This document shows, piece by piece, positions 31,183 through 40,970 of a stretch of DNA of 64,000 bases (position 1 is its first letter; each line of letters starts with the position of its first letter). The position numbers and the translations under genes were made by a program. Source of the stretch: Mycolicibacterium flavescens. GTDB taxonomy: Bacteria > Actinomycetota > Actinomycetes > Mycobacteriales > Mycobacteriaceae. Below the pieces are notes generated by a model. It had not been told where the DNA came from. It made no database searches and saw nothing but the letters and a program-made list of their open reading frames with translations. Location of the stretch: positions 185,401-249,400 of the forward strand of contig NZ_MIHA01000008.1 in the NCBI RefSeq assembly GCF_001722335.1, given 5' to 3'.

Positions 31183-34100
31183 GTGACGATCAACGAGCAG
31201 CACCGGGTGTCCACCGACCGCAGCGCGGATACCGCGATCGCCGGTAGTACCGCGCTCGTCGACCGGCTCAACGCCGGCGAGCCCTACGCGGTCGCCTTCG
31301 GCGGCCAGGGCGGCTCCTGGCTGGAGAACCTCGAGGAGCTGGTCAGCTCGGCGGGCATCGAGTCCGAACTCAGCGAGGTGGTCGGTGAGGCCGCCCTGCT
31401 GCTCGAACCCGTGGCCCGCGAGCTGGTCGTGGTCCGCCCGATCGGCTTCGAACCGCTGCAGTGGGTGCGCGCGCTGGCCGCCGACGAACCCCTTCCCGCG
31501 ACCAAGCAACTGATCACCGCGGCGATCTCCGGCCCCGGCATCCTGCTCGCGCAGATGGCCGCGATCCGCGCCGCGATCCGCCAGGGGCTCGACCTGTACG
31601 ACACGCCGCCGGTCGCGATGGCGGGTCACTCCCAGGGCATCATGGCCTGCGAGTCGCTGCGGGCACGCGGCACCAAGGACGCCGAACTGCTGGCCCTGCT
31701 GCAGCTGATCGGCGCGGCCGGCTCGCTGGTGTCGCGCCGGCGCGGAATGGTCGGCCGCGGCGACAAGTCGCCGATGGTGTCGGTCACCAACGTCGACCCC
31801 GACCGCATCGCCGAGCTGCTCGAGGAGTTCTCGCAGGACGTCCGCACGGTGCTGCCGCCGGTGCTGTCGATCCGCAACGGCCGCCGGTCCGTGGTGATCA
31901 CCGGCACCCCCGAACAACTCGGTCGCTTCGAGCTGTACTGCGCGAAGATCACCGAGAAGGAAGAGGCCGAGCGCAAGAACAAGCTGCGCGGCGGCAGCGT
32001 ATTCAATCCAGCGTTCAGTCAGGTTCAGGTCGAGGTCGGGTTCCACACCCCGCGCCTGGCCGACGGGGTCGAGGTGGTCGACCGCTGGGCCGCGCGGTGC
32101 GGGATCGACGCCGAGCTCGCCCACAAGATGACCGAAGCCATCTTCGTGCGCCCGATCGACTGGGTCTCCGAGGTCGAGCGCCTGCACGAGTCGGGCGCCA
32201 AGTGGATCGTCGACCTCGGCCCGAGCGACACGGTGACCCGTCTGACCGCACCGGTCATCCGCGGTCTCGGGGTGGGCATCGTGCCTGCGGCGACCCGGGC
32301 CGGACAGCGCAACCTGTTCACCGTCGGCGCCGAGCCCGACGTGCCGCCGGCGTGGTCGTCGTTCGCGCCCAAAGCCATTGCGCTGCCGGACGGTTCGGTC
32401 AAGGTGTCGACGAAGTTCACCCGGCTGACCGGCCGCTCGCCGATCCTGTTGGCGGGTATGACGCCGACGACCGTCGACGCCAAGATCGTCGCGGCCGCCG
32501 CGAACGCCGGGCACTGGGCCGAGCTCGCCGGCGGCGGCCAGGTCACCGAAGAGATCTTCGAAGACCGCATCGCCGAGCTGACCACGCTGCTCGAGCCGGG
32601 CCGCGCGGTGCAGTTCAACTCGCTGTTCCTCGACCCGTACCTGTGGAAGCTGCAGTTGGGCGGCAAGCGGCTGGTGCAGCGGGCGCGGCAGTCCGGTGCG
32701 CCGATCGACGGCGTCGTGGTCTCGGCGGGCATCCCCGAACTCGAGGAAGCCGTCGAGCTGATCCAGGAACTGCACACCGTCGGCATCACCCACGTCGTGT
32801 TCAAGCCCGGCACCGTCGACCAGATCAAGTCGGTCATCAAGATCGCCGCCGAGGTTCCCGACAAGGACGTCATCGTGCACATCGAGGGCGGCCGCGCCGG
32901 CGGGCACCACTCGTGGGAGGACCTCGACGACCTGCTGCTGAGTACCTACGGCGATCTGCGCAAGCTGCCCAACATCACGGTCTGCGTCGGCGGTGGCATC
33001 GGCACCCCCGAGCGCGCCGCCGAGTACCTCTCCGGTCGCTGGGCCAAGCCGTACGGCTTCCCGGAGATGCCGGTCGACGGCATCCTCGTCGGCACCGCCG
33101 CGATGGCCACGCTGGAGGCCACGACCTCGCCCGCGGTCAAGCAGATGCTGGTCGAGACCACCGGCACCGACACCTGGATCAGCGCCGGAAAAGCCCAGGG
33201 CGGCATGGCTTCCAGCCGCAGCCAGCTCGGCGCCGACATCCACGAGATCGACAACGCGGCGTCGCGCTGCGGTCGGCTGCTCGACGAGGTGGCCGGTGAC
33301 GCCGACGCCGTGGCGGAGCGGCGCGACGAGATCATCGCCGCGATGGCCACCACCTGCAAGCCGTACTTCGGCGACCTCGGCGACATGACCTACCGGCAGT
33401 GGCTGCAGCGCTACGTCGAACTGGCCATCGGTGACGGCGACAGCACTGCCGACACCAAGCTGCCGAACAGCCCGTGGCTGGCCGACACCTGGCGCGAGCG
33501 GTTCGCCGACATGCTGCACCGCGCCGAGGCCCGGCTGCATACCAAGGATTCCGGCCCGATCCCGACGCTGTTCGAGGACGCCGCGCTGTTCGACGATCCC
33601 GACCGCGCGCTCGAGATCCTGCTGGCCCGTTACCCCGAGGCCGACACGCTGCGGCTGCACCCCGCCGACGTGCCGTGGTTCATCACGCTGTGCAAGAAGC
33701 CGGGCAAGCCGGTCAACTTCGTCCCGGTCATCGACAAGGACGTGCGCCGGTGGTGGCGCAGCGACTCGCTGTGGCAGGCGCACGACGCCCGCTACACCGC
33801 CGACCAGGTGTGCATCATCCCCGGCACGCAGGCCGTCGCGGGCATCACCCGCGTCGACGAGCCCGTCGGTGAGCTCCTCGACCGCTTCGAGCAGGCCGCG
33901 ATCGACGAGGTGCTCGCCAACAACGGCCAGCCGATGCCGGTGGTGTCGCGCCGCCAGGCCCGCGCCGACGTCACCGGACCGCTTGCCGTGGTGCTGGATT
34001 CGCCCGACGTGCTGTGGGCCGGCCGGACCGCGATCAACCCGGTGCACCGCATCGGGGCGCCGGGGGAGTGGCAGGCCAACGAGAACCGGCCGGCGGGCAG

Positions 34101-37100
34101 GAGCGGAGGGCCCACGCCCGCAGGGCAGGGGACTACCCGGGGATTCACACAGGCGACGCATCCATCGACCGGTGCTCGTCTGGAGCTGACCGGTGACCGG
34201 GTGACGCTGAGCGTCCCGCTGTCCGACATCTGGATCAACATCCCGTTCACGCTGCCGTCGTGCACGGTCAACGGCGGCATGCCCGTCGTCACCGTCGAGG
34301 ACGCCTCGGCTGCGATGCGGTCCGTGCTGGCGATCGCCGCCGGCGTCGACGGCCCGGATTCGCTTCCGCCCGTGCAGGACAACACCGCGACGGTGACCGT
34401 GGAATGGGACCCCGAGCAGGTCGCCGACCACACCGGGGTGACCGCCACGTTCGGCGCGCCGCTGGCGCCCGGGCTGACGCTGGTGCCCGACGCGCTGGTC
34501 GGCCACTGCTGGCCCGCGGTGTTCGCCGCGATCGGCGCCGCGGTCACCGACGACGGCTTCCCGGTCGTCGAGGGCCTGCTCAGCCTGGTGCACCTGGACC
34601 ACGCCGCCCACCTGCTGGCGCAGATGCCGAAGACCAAGGCCGAACTGACCGTCACCGCAACGGGTTCGGCCGCCACCGACACCGAGTACGGCCGCGTCGT
34701 GCCGGTCTCGGTGACGATCAGCGACGCCGAGGGCACGGTGCTGGCCAAGCTCGAGGAGCGCTTCGCGATCCGCGGCCGCACCGGTGCCGCCGAACTGGCC
34801 GACCCGCCGCGCGCCGGCGGAGCCATCACCGACAACGCGACCGACACCCCGCGTCGGCGCCGCCGCGACGTCACGGTCACCGCGCCGACCGACATGAGCG
34901 CGTTCGCCGTCGTCTCCGGTGACCACAACCCGATCCACACCGACCGCGCCGCCGCACTGCTGGCCGGGCTGAAATCGCCCATCGTGCACGGTATGTGGCT
35001 GTCCGCGGCCGCCCAGCACGTCGTCGCCGCCACCGACGGCAAGCCCGCGCCGCCCGCCCGGGTGGTCGGCTGGACCTCCCGGTTCCTGGGGATGGTGCTG
35101 CCCGGTGACGACATCGACTTCCGCGTCGACCGCGTCGGAATCGACCGTGGCGCCGAGATCGTCGAGGTCAGCGCGAAGGTGGCCGGCGAACTCGTGATGT
35201 CGGCGACCGCTCAGCTGGCGGCGCCGAAGACGGTCTACGCGTTCCCCGGTCAGGGCATCCAGCACAAGGGCATGGGCATGGAGGTCCGCGCCCGGTCCAA
35301 GGCCGCCCGCAAGGTATGGGACAGTGCCGACAAGTTCACCCGCGAGACGCTGGGCTTCTCGGTGCTGCACGTGGTGCGCGACAACCCGACCAGCCTGATC
35401 GCCAGCGGCGTGCACTACCACCACCCCGACGGCGTGCTGTTCCTGACGCAGTTCACCCAGGTCGCGATGGCGACGGTGGCGGCCGCCCAGGTCGCCGAGA
35501 TGCGAGAGCAGGGCGCGTTCGTCGAGGGCGCGATCGCCTGCGGTCACTCCGTCGGCGAGTACACCGCGCTGGCGTGCGTGTCCGGGGTGTACCAGCTCGA
35601 GGCGCTGCTGGAGGTGGTGTTCCACCGCGGCAGCAAGATGCACGACATCGTGCCGCGTGACCACCTCGGCCGGTCGAACTACCGGCTGGCCGCGATCCGC
35701 CCGTCGCAGATCGACCTCGACGACAGCGAAGTGAAAGCGTTCGTCGCCGAGATCTCCGAGCGCACAGGCGAATTCCTGGAGATCGTGAACTTCAACCTGC
35801 GTGGTTCGCAGTACGCGATCGCCGGCACCGTCCGCGGGCTCGAGGCGCTCGAGGAGGAGGTCGAGCGTCGTCGCGAGATCACCGGCGGCAAGCGCTCGTT
35901 CATCCTGGTGCCCGGGGTCGACGTGCCGTTCCACTCGTCGGTGCTGCGGGTCGGTGTCGCCGACTTCCGTCGCTCGCTGGAGCGTGTGATGCCGCGGGAC
36001 GCCGATCCGAACCTGTTGGTCGGCAAGTACATTCCGAACCTGGTGCCCCGGCCGTTCACGCTGGACCGCGACTTCGTGCAGGAGATCCGCGATCTGGTGC
36101 CCGCCGAACCGCTCGACGAGATCCTCGCCGACTACGACACCTGGCGGAACGAGAAGCCCGGCGAGCTGTGCCGCAAGATCGTCATCGAGCTGCTCGCCTG
36201 GCAGTTCGCCAGCCCGGTGCGCTGGATCGAGACCCAGGACCTGCTCTTCATCGAGGAGGCCGCGGGTGGTCTCGGCATCGAGCGGTTCGTCGAGATCGGC
36301 GTCAAGTCCGCGCCGACCGTCGCGGGCCTGGCGACCAACACCCTCAAGCTGCCCGAATACTCGCACAGCACAACCGAAGTGCTGAACTCCGAGCGGGACG
36401 CCGCGGTGCTGTTCGCGACCGACACCGATCCCGAACCGGATCTCGACGACGAACCGGCCCCGGCCCCCGAGGCCGCCGCGCCCGTCGAGGCCTCGGCTCC
36501 GGCAGCTCCTGCACCGGCCGCGCCGGCCGCACCCGCCGGCGGACCCAGACCGGACGATCTGCCGTTCGACGCCGCCGACGCCACCACGGCGCTGATCGCG
36601 CTGTCGGCCAAGATGCGCATCGACCAGATCGAGGCGCTGGACTCCATCGAGTCGATCACCGACGGCGCGTCGTCGCGACGCAACCAGCTGCTGGTCGACC
36701 TGGGCTCGGAGCTCAACCTCGGGGCGATCGACGGTGCGGCCGAGGCCGACCTGGCCGGGTTGAAGGGTCAGGTCACGAAGCTGGCCCGGACCTACAAGCC
36801 GTTCGGGCCCGTGCTGTCGGACGCGGTCAACGATCAGCTGCGCACGGTGCTGGGACCGTCCGGCAAGCGGCCGGCCTACATCGCCGAACGGGTCACCAAG
36901 ACCTGGGAACTCGGCGAGGGCTGGGTCAAGCACGTCACCGTGGAGGTGGCGCTGGGCACCCGCGAGGGCAGCAGCGTGCGCGGCGGTGAACTCGGCGGGC
37001 TGCACGACGGCGCACTGGCCGACGCCGCGACCGTCGACAAGGTCATCGACAGCGCGGTCACCTCGGTTGCGGGCCGGCGCGGCATTGCGGTGTCGCTTCC

Positions 37101-40100
37101 GTCCGCGGCCGGCGGCGGTGGCGGAGTCGTGGACTCGGCCGCGCTGACCGAGTTCGCCGAACAGGTGACCGGCCGCAACGGTGTGCTTGCCGCGGCGGCA
37201 CGCACGATCCTCAACCAGCTCGGCCTCGAGACGCCGATCCCGGTGCCGGAGGCCACCGACGCCGAACTCATCGACCTGGTCACCGCCGAACTCGGTTCGG
37301 ACTGGCCGCGTCTGGTGGCGCCGGTGTTCGACGGCCGCAAGGCGGTGCTGTTCGACGACCGCTGGGCCAGTGCCCGCGAGGACCTGGCCCGGCTGTGGCT
37401 GCTCGACGAGGGCGAGATCGACGCGGACTGGGCCCGGCTGTCGGAGCGCTTCGAAGGCGCCGGGCACATCGTCGGCACCCAGGCCACCTGGTGGCAGGGC
37501 AAGGCCCTGGCCGCGGGCCGCAACGTGCACGCCTCGCTGTACGGTCGCGCCGCGGCCGGTGCGGAGAACCCGGGCAAGGGTCGCTACGCCGACGAGGTGG
37601 CGGTCGTCACCGGTGCGTCGAAGGGGTCGATCGCGGCCTCGGTGGTGGCCAAGCTGCTCGACGGCGGCGCGACCGTGATCGCGACGACCTCGAAGCTCGA
37701 CGACTCCCGGCTGGCGTTCTACCGCACGCTCTACCGCGACAACGCCCGCTTCGGCGCGAAGCTGTGGGTGGTGCCCGCCAACATGGCGTCCTACACCGAC
37801 ATCGACGCGCTGGTGCAGTGGGTCGGCAGCGAGCAGACCGAAAACCTCGGGCCGCAGTCGATTCACCTCAAGGACGCGCAGACCCCGACGCTGCTGTTCC
37901 CGTTCGCGGCGCCGCGGGTGGCCGGTGACCTCTCGGAGGCCGGCTCGCGCGCCGAGATGGAGATGAAGGTGCTGCTGTGGGCGGTGCAGCGGCTGATCGC
38001 CGGACTGTCGCACATCGGCGCCGAGCGTGACATCGCCGCGCGACTGCACGTCGTGCTGCCCGGTTCGCCGAACCGCGGCATGTTCGGCGGCGACGGCGCC
38101 TACGGTGAGGCCAAGTCGGCGCTCGACGCCCTGGTGACCCGGTGGAAGGCCGAATCGTCGTGGGCGCAGCGGGTTTCGCTGGCGCACGCGCTGATCGGCT
38201 GGACCAAGGGCACCGGTCTGATGGGTCACAACGACGTGATCGTCGGCGCGGTTGAGCAGGCGGGTGTCACCACCTACACCACCGACGAGATGGCCGACAT
38301 GCTGGTCGCGCTGTGCGACATCGAGTCCAAGGTCGCCGCGGCGCGTGAACCGCTGCAAGTCGACCTGACCGGCGGGCTGGCCGAGGTGGAGCTCGACCTG
38401 ACCGCGCTGGCGACCCAGGCCCGCGAGGAGATGGTGTCGGAGAGCGCCGCCGACGAGGACGACGACGAGGGCACCGTGCGTGCGCTGCCGTCGCCCCCGC
38501 GCGGTTACCAGGCGGCGCCGGCTCCGCAGTGGGACGACCTCGACGTCGACCCGGCCGACCTGGTGGTCATCGTCGGCGGTGCCGAGATCGGGCCGTACGG
38601 CTCGTCGCGCACCCGCTTCGAGATGGAGGTCGACAACGAACTGTCGGCGGCCGGTGTGCTGGAGCTGGCGTGGACGACCGGCCTGGTCAAGTGGGAAGAC
38701 GATCCCACGCCGGGCTGGTACGACACCGCCTCCGGTGAGCTGATCGACGAGGGCGAACTCGTCGAGCGCTACCACGACGCGGTCGTGGAGCGCGTCGGTA
38801 TCCGCGAGTGGGTGGACGACGGCGCCATCGACCCGGATCACGCGTCGCCGCTTCTGGTTTCGGTGTTCCTGGACAAGGACTTCACGTTCGTGGTGTCCTC
38901 GGAGGCCGATGCGCGCGCGTTCGTGCAGTTCGACCCCGAGCACACGGTCATCGCGCCGGTGCCCGACAGCGCCGACTGGCAGGTCACCCGCAAGGCGGGC
39001 ACCGAGATCCGGGTGCCGCGCAAGGTGAAGCTGTCGCGGACCGTCGGTGCGCAGATCCCGACCGGGTTCGACCCGACCGTCTACGGCATCACCCAGGACA
39101 TGGCGAACTCGATCGACCGGGTGGCGCTGTGGAACCTGTGCGCGACGGTGGACGCGTTCCTGTCCGCCGGCTTCACCCCGGCCGAGTTGATGCGCTGGGT
39201 GCACCCGAGCCTGGTGGCCAGCACGCAGGGCACCGGCATGGGCGGGATGACGTCGATGCAGACCATGTATCACGGCAACCTGCTGGGCCGGAACAAGCCG
39301 AACGACATCCTGCAGGAGGTCCTGCCGAACGTCTTCGCCGGCCACGTGGTGCAGTCCTACATCGGCAGCTACGGATCGATGATCCACCCGGTCGCGGCCT
39401 GTGCGACCGCGGCGGTCTCGGTCGAGGAGGGCGTCGACAAGATCCGGTTGGGCAAGGCCGAATTCGTGGTCGCCGGCGGCTACGACGACCTGACGCTGGA
39501 GGCGATCATCGGGTTCGGTGACATGGCGGCCACCGCCGACACCGAGACGATGCGCGCCAAGGGCATCAGTGACTCGAAGTTCTCCCGCGCCAACGACCGG
39601 CGCCGGCTGGGCTTCGTCGAGTCGCAGGGCGGCGGCACACTGCTGCTGGCCCGCGGCGACCTGGCCGTGCAGATGGGCCTGCCGGTGCTGGCCGTGGTGG
39701 CCTACGCGTCGTCGTTCGGCGACGGTGTGCACACCTCGATCCCGGCGCCGGGCCTCGGCGCGCTCGGCGCGGGCCGCGGTGGCCGCCAGTCGCAGTTGGC
39801 GCGGTCGCTGGCCGAGCTCGGCGTCGGGGCCGACGACATCGCGGTGGTGTCCAAGCACGACACCTCCACGCTGGCCAACGATCCCAACGAGACCGAACTG
39901 CACGAGCGTCTGGCCGATGCGCTGGGCCGCTCCGAGGGTGCACCGCTGTTCGTGGTGTCGCAGAAGAGCCTGACCGGCCACGCCAAGGGCGGTGCGGCGG
40001 CATTCCAGATCATGGGCATGTGCCAGATGCTGCGCGACGGCGTGATCCCGCCGAACCGGAGCCTGGACTGCGTAGACGACGAACTCGCCGGCGCCGCGCA

Positions 40101-40461
40101 CCTGGTCTGGCTGCGCGACACCCTCCGGTTGGGCGAGAAGTTCCCGCTCAAGGCGGGGCTGGTCACCAGCCTCGGGTTCGGACACGTGTCGGGGATGGTC
40201 GCGCTGGTGCATCCGCAGGCCTTCCTGGCGGCGCTGAGCCCGCAGGAGCGTGCCGACTACCAGCAGCGCGCGGGCGCGCGGGTGCTGGCCGGTCAGCACC
40301 GGCTGGCGTCGGCGATCGCCGGCGGACGGCCGCTGTACGAGAAGCCGGCGGACCGGCGCTTCGGCCACGACGCGCCGGAGAAGCGGCAGGAGGCCGAGAT
40401 GCTGCTCAGCGCGGCGTCGCGGCTCGGCGACGACGACGTGTATGTGGCTGGCCAGTCCTGA
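31183..40461 (+). CDS. fas: Type I fatty acid synthase (FAS-I)
   Basis: 3092 residues, GTG start with CGAGGAGA 10 nt upstream. The single chain has all FAS-I domains in the bacterial order: acetyltransferase (GHSQG, Ser150), FMN enoyl reductase (approx. 410-760), dehydratase with MaoC hot-dog motif GDHNPIH (approx. 1246-1252), malonyl/palmitoyl transferase (GHSVG, Ser1456), a Pro/Ala linker (approx. 1754-1795), ACP (candidate carrier Ser1821 in ALDSIES), ketoreductase (TGASKGS, from 2143), and ketosynthase (Cys2740, His2892, His2933). It makes the C16-C26 acyl-CoAs that feed mycolic acid synthesis. It is followed after 15 bp by acpS, which activates the ACP domain. Confidence 0.98.
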   Translation: MTINEQHRVSTDRSADTAIAGSTALVDRLNAGEPYAVAFGGQGGSWLENLEELVSSAGIESELSEVVGEAALLLEPVARELVVVRPIGFEPLQWVRALAADEPLPATKQLITAAISGPGILLAQMAAIRAAIRQGLDLYDTPPVAMAGHSQGIMACESLRARGTKDAELLALLQLIGAAGSLVSRRRGMVGRGDKSPMVSVTNVDPDRIAELLEEFSQDVRTVLPPVLSIRNGRRSVVITGTPEQLGRFELYCAKITEKEEAERKNKLRGGSVFNPAFSQVQVEVGFHTPRLADGVEVVDRWAARCGIDAELAHKMTEAIFVRPIDWVSEVERLHESGAKWIVDLGPSDTVTRLTAPVIRGLGVGIVPAATRAGQRNLFTVGAEPDVPPAWSSFAPKAIALPDGSVKVSTKFTRLTGRSPILLAGMTPTTVDAKIVAAAANAGHWAELAGGGQVTEEIFEDRIAELTTLLEPGRAVQFNSLFLDPYLWKLQLGGKRLVQRARQSGAPIDGVVVSAGIPELEEAVELIQELHTVGITHVVFKPGTVDQIKSVIKIAAEVPDKDVIVHIEGGRAGGHHSWEDLDDLLLSTYGDLRKLPNITVCVGGGIGTPERAAEYLSGRWAKPYGFPEMPVDGILVGTAAMATLEATTSPAVKQMLVETTGTDTWISAGKAQGGMASSRSQLGADIHEIDNAASRCGRLLDEVAGDADAVAERRDEIIAAMATTCKPYFGDLGDMTYRQWLQRYVELAIGDGDSTADTKLPNSPWLADTWRERFADMLHRAEARLHTKDSGPIPTLFEDAALFDDPDRALEILLARYPEADTLRLHPADVPWFITLCKKPGKPVNFVPVIDKDVRRWWRSDSLWQAHDARYTADQVCIIPGTQAVAGITRVDEPVGELLDRFEQAAIDEVLANNGQPMPVVSRRQARADVTGPLAVVLDSPDVLWAGRTAINPVHRIGAPGEWQANENRPAGRSGGPTPAGQGTTRGFTQATHPSTGARLELTGDRVTLSVPLSDIWINIPFTLPSCTVNGGMPVVTVEDASAAMRSVLAIAAGVDGPDSLPPVQDNTATVTVEWDPEQVADHTGVTATFGAPLAPGLTLVPDALVGHCWPAVFAAIGAAVTDDGFPVVEGLLSLVHLDHAAHLLAQMPKTKAELTVTATGSAATDTEYGRVVPVSVTISDAEGTVLAKLEERFAIRGRTGAAELADPPRAGGAITDNATDTPRRRRRDVTVTAPTDMSAFAVVSGDHNPIHTDRAAALLAGLKSPIVHGMWLSAAAQHVVAATDGKPAPPARVVGWTSRFLGMVLPGDDIDFRVDRVGIDRGAEIVEVSAKVAGELVMSATAQLAAPKTVYAFPGQGIQHKGMGMEVRARSKAARKVWDSADKFTRETLGFSVLHVVRDNPTSLIASGVHYHHPDGVLFLTQFTQVAMATVAAAQVAEMREQGAFVEGAIACGHSVGEYTALACVSGVYQLEALLEVVFHRGSKMHDIVPRDHLGRSNYRLAAIRPSQIDLDDSEVKAFVAEISERTGEFLEIVNFNLRGSQYAIAGTVRGLEALEEEVERRREITGGKRSFILVPGVDVPFHSSVLRVGVADFRRSLERVMPRDADPNLLVGKYIPNLVPRPFTLDRDFVQEIRDLVPAEPLDEILADYDTWRNEKPGELCRKIVIELLAWQFASPVRWIETQDLLFIEEAAGGLGIERFVEIGVKSAPTVAGLATNTLKLPEYSHSTTEVLNSERDAAVLFATDTDPEPDLDDEPAPAPEAAAPVEASAPAAPAPAAPAAPAGGPRPDDLPFDAADATTALIALSAKMRIDQIEALDSIESITDGASSRRNQLLVDLGSELNLGAIDGAAEADLAGLKGQVTKLARTYKPFGPVLSDAVNDQLRTVLGPSGKRPAYIAERVTKTWELGEGWVKHVTVEVALGTREGSSVRGGELGGLHDGALADAATVDKVIDSAVTSVAGRRGIAVSLPSAAGGGGGVVDSAALTEFAEQVTGRNGVLAAAARTILNQLGLETPIPVPEATDAELIDLVTAELGSDWPRLVAPVFDGRKAVLFDDRWASAREDLARLWLLDEGEIDADWARLSERFEGAGHIVGTQATWWQGKALAAGRNVHASLYGRAAAGAENPGKGRYADEVAVVTGASKGSIAASVVAKLLDGGATVIATTSKLDDSRLAFYRTLYRDNARFGAKLWVVPANMASYTDIDALVQWVGSEQTENLGPQSIHLKDAQTPTLLFPFAAPRVAGDLSEAGSRAEMEMKVLLWAVQRLIAGLSHIGAERDIAARLHVVLPGSPNRGMFGGDGAYGEAKSALDALVTRWKAESSWAQRVSLAHALIGWTKGTGLMGHNDVIVGAVEQAGVTTYTTDEMADMLVALCDIESKVAAAREPLQVDLTGGLAEVELDLTALATQAREEMVSESAADEDDDEGTVRALPSPPRGYQAAPAPQWDDLDVDPADLVVIVGGAEIGPYGSSRTRFEMEVDNELSAAGVLELAWTTGLVKWEDDPTPGWYDTASGELIDEGELVERYHDAVVERVGIREWVDDGAIDPDHASPLLVSVFLDKDFTFVVSSEADARAFVQFDPEHTVIAPVPDSADWQVTRKAGTEIRVPRKVKLSRTVGAQIPTGFDPTVYGITQDMANSIDRVALWNLCATVDAFLSAGFTPAELMRWVHPSLVASTQGTGMGGMTSMQTMYHGNLLGRNKPNDILQEVLPNVFAGHVVQSYIGSYGSMIHPVAACATAAVSVEEGVDKIRLGKAEFVVAGGYDDLTLEAIIGFGDMAATADTETMRAKGISDSKFSRANDRRRLGFVESQGGGTLLLARGDLAVQMGLPVLAVVAYASSFGDGVHTSIPAPGLGALGAGRGGRQSQLARSLAELGVGADDIAVVSKHDTSTLANDPNETELHERLADALGRSEGAPLFVVSQKSLTGHAKGGAAAFQIMGMCQMLRDGVIPPNRSLDCVDDELAGAAHLVWLRDTLRLGEKFPLKAGLVTSLGFGHVSGMVALVHPQAFLAALSPQERADYQQRAGARVLAGQHRLASAIAGGRPLYEKPADRRFGHDAPEKRQEAEMLLSAASRLGDDDVYVAGQS

Positions 40462-40476
40462 GATAGCGTTCTGCGC

Positions 40477-40869
40477 ATGGCGATAGTCGGGGTCGGGATC
40501 GACCTGGTCTCGATACCCGACTTCGCCGAGCAGGTCGACCAGCCCGGCACGGTGTTCGCCGAGACGTTCACGCCGGGGGAGCGCCGCGACGCCGCGGACA
40601 AGAGTTCGTCGGCCGCACGGCATCTGGCTGCCCGCTGGGCGGCCAAGGAGGCCGTGATCAAGGCGTGGTCGGGGTCGCGGTTCGCCAAGCGGCCGATGCT
40701 GCCCGAGGCCATCCACCGCGACATCGAGGTCATCAGCGACATGTGGGGGCGGCCGAAGGTGCGGTTGTCCGGCGCGATCGCCGAACATCTGCGCGACGTC
40801 ACCATCCATCTGTCGTTGACCCACGAGAACGACACCGCCGCGGCTGTCGCGATCCTCGAGGAACGCTGA
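40477..40869 (+). CDS. acpS: Holo-ACP synthase (4'-phosphopantetheinyl transferase)
   Basis: 130 residues. The motifs are VGVGIDLVSI with the metal Asp9 and RWAAKEAVIKAW with the metal Glu and catalytic Lys, the usual AcpS pattern and length. It transfers phosphopantetheine from CoA to the ACP domain of FAS-I (and AcpM-type carriers). It is 15 bp behind fas and certainly in the same operon, as in other mycobacteria. Confidence 0.96.
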   Translation: MAIVGVGIDLVSIPDFAEQVDQPGTVFAETFTPGERRDAADKSSSAARHLAARWAAKEAVIKAWSGSRFAKRPMLPEAIHRDIEVISDMWGRPKVRLSGAIAEHLRDVTIHLSLTHENDTAAAVAILEER

Positions 40870-40880
40870 GGCCTTCTTCG

Positions 40881-40940
40881 GCGAGCAGACACAAACTCGC
40901 ACACTTCGCGGCGGGTTCGTGCGATTCCGCGTCTGCTCGC
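40881..40940. repeat. 60-bp intergenic palindrome
   Basis: Outer arms GCGAGCAGAC and GTCTGCTCGC pair perfectly, and inner CGCAC/GTGCG also pair, giving a long interrupted hairpin after acpS. The genes on both sides run in the same direction. From memory, palindromes of this type are common between genes of rapidly growing mycobacteria. It may weaken read-through into the peptidase gene. Confidence 0.65.
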
Positions 40941-40970
40941 GGGGGGTGGTGACCCGTTAGTCTCGACGCC

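Noticed and set aside
30967..40902. A 3311-residue open frame on the minus strand opposite fas
   Set aside because: It is the antisense shadow of FAS-I caused by the strong GC3 bias; the protein is low-complexity and rich in Arg, His, Gly and Val with no domain, while the plus strand has every FAS-I motif in order.
40881..40940. CRISPR-like or attachment-site reading of the long palindrome after acpS
   Set aside because: It is a single interrupted inverted repeat, with no direct repeats or spacers. No CRISPR array was seen anywhere in the window.
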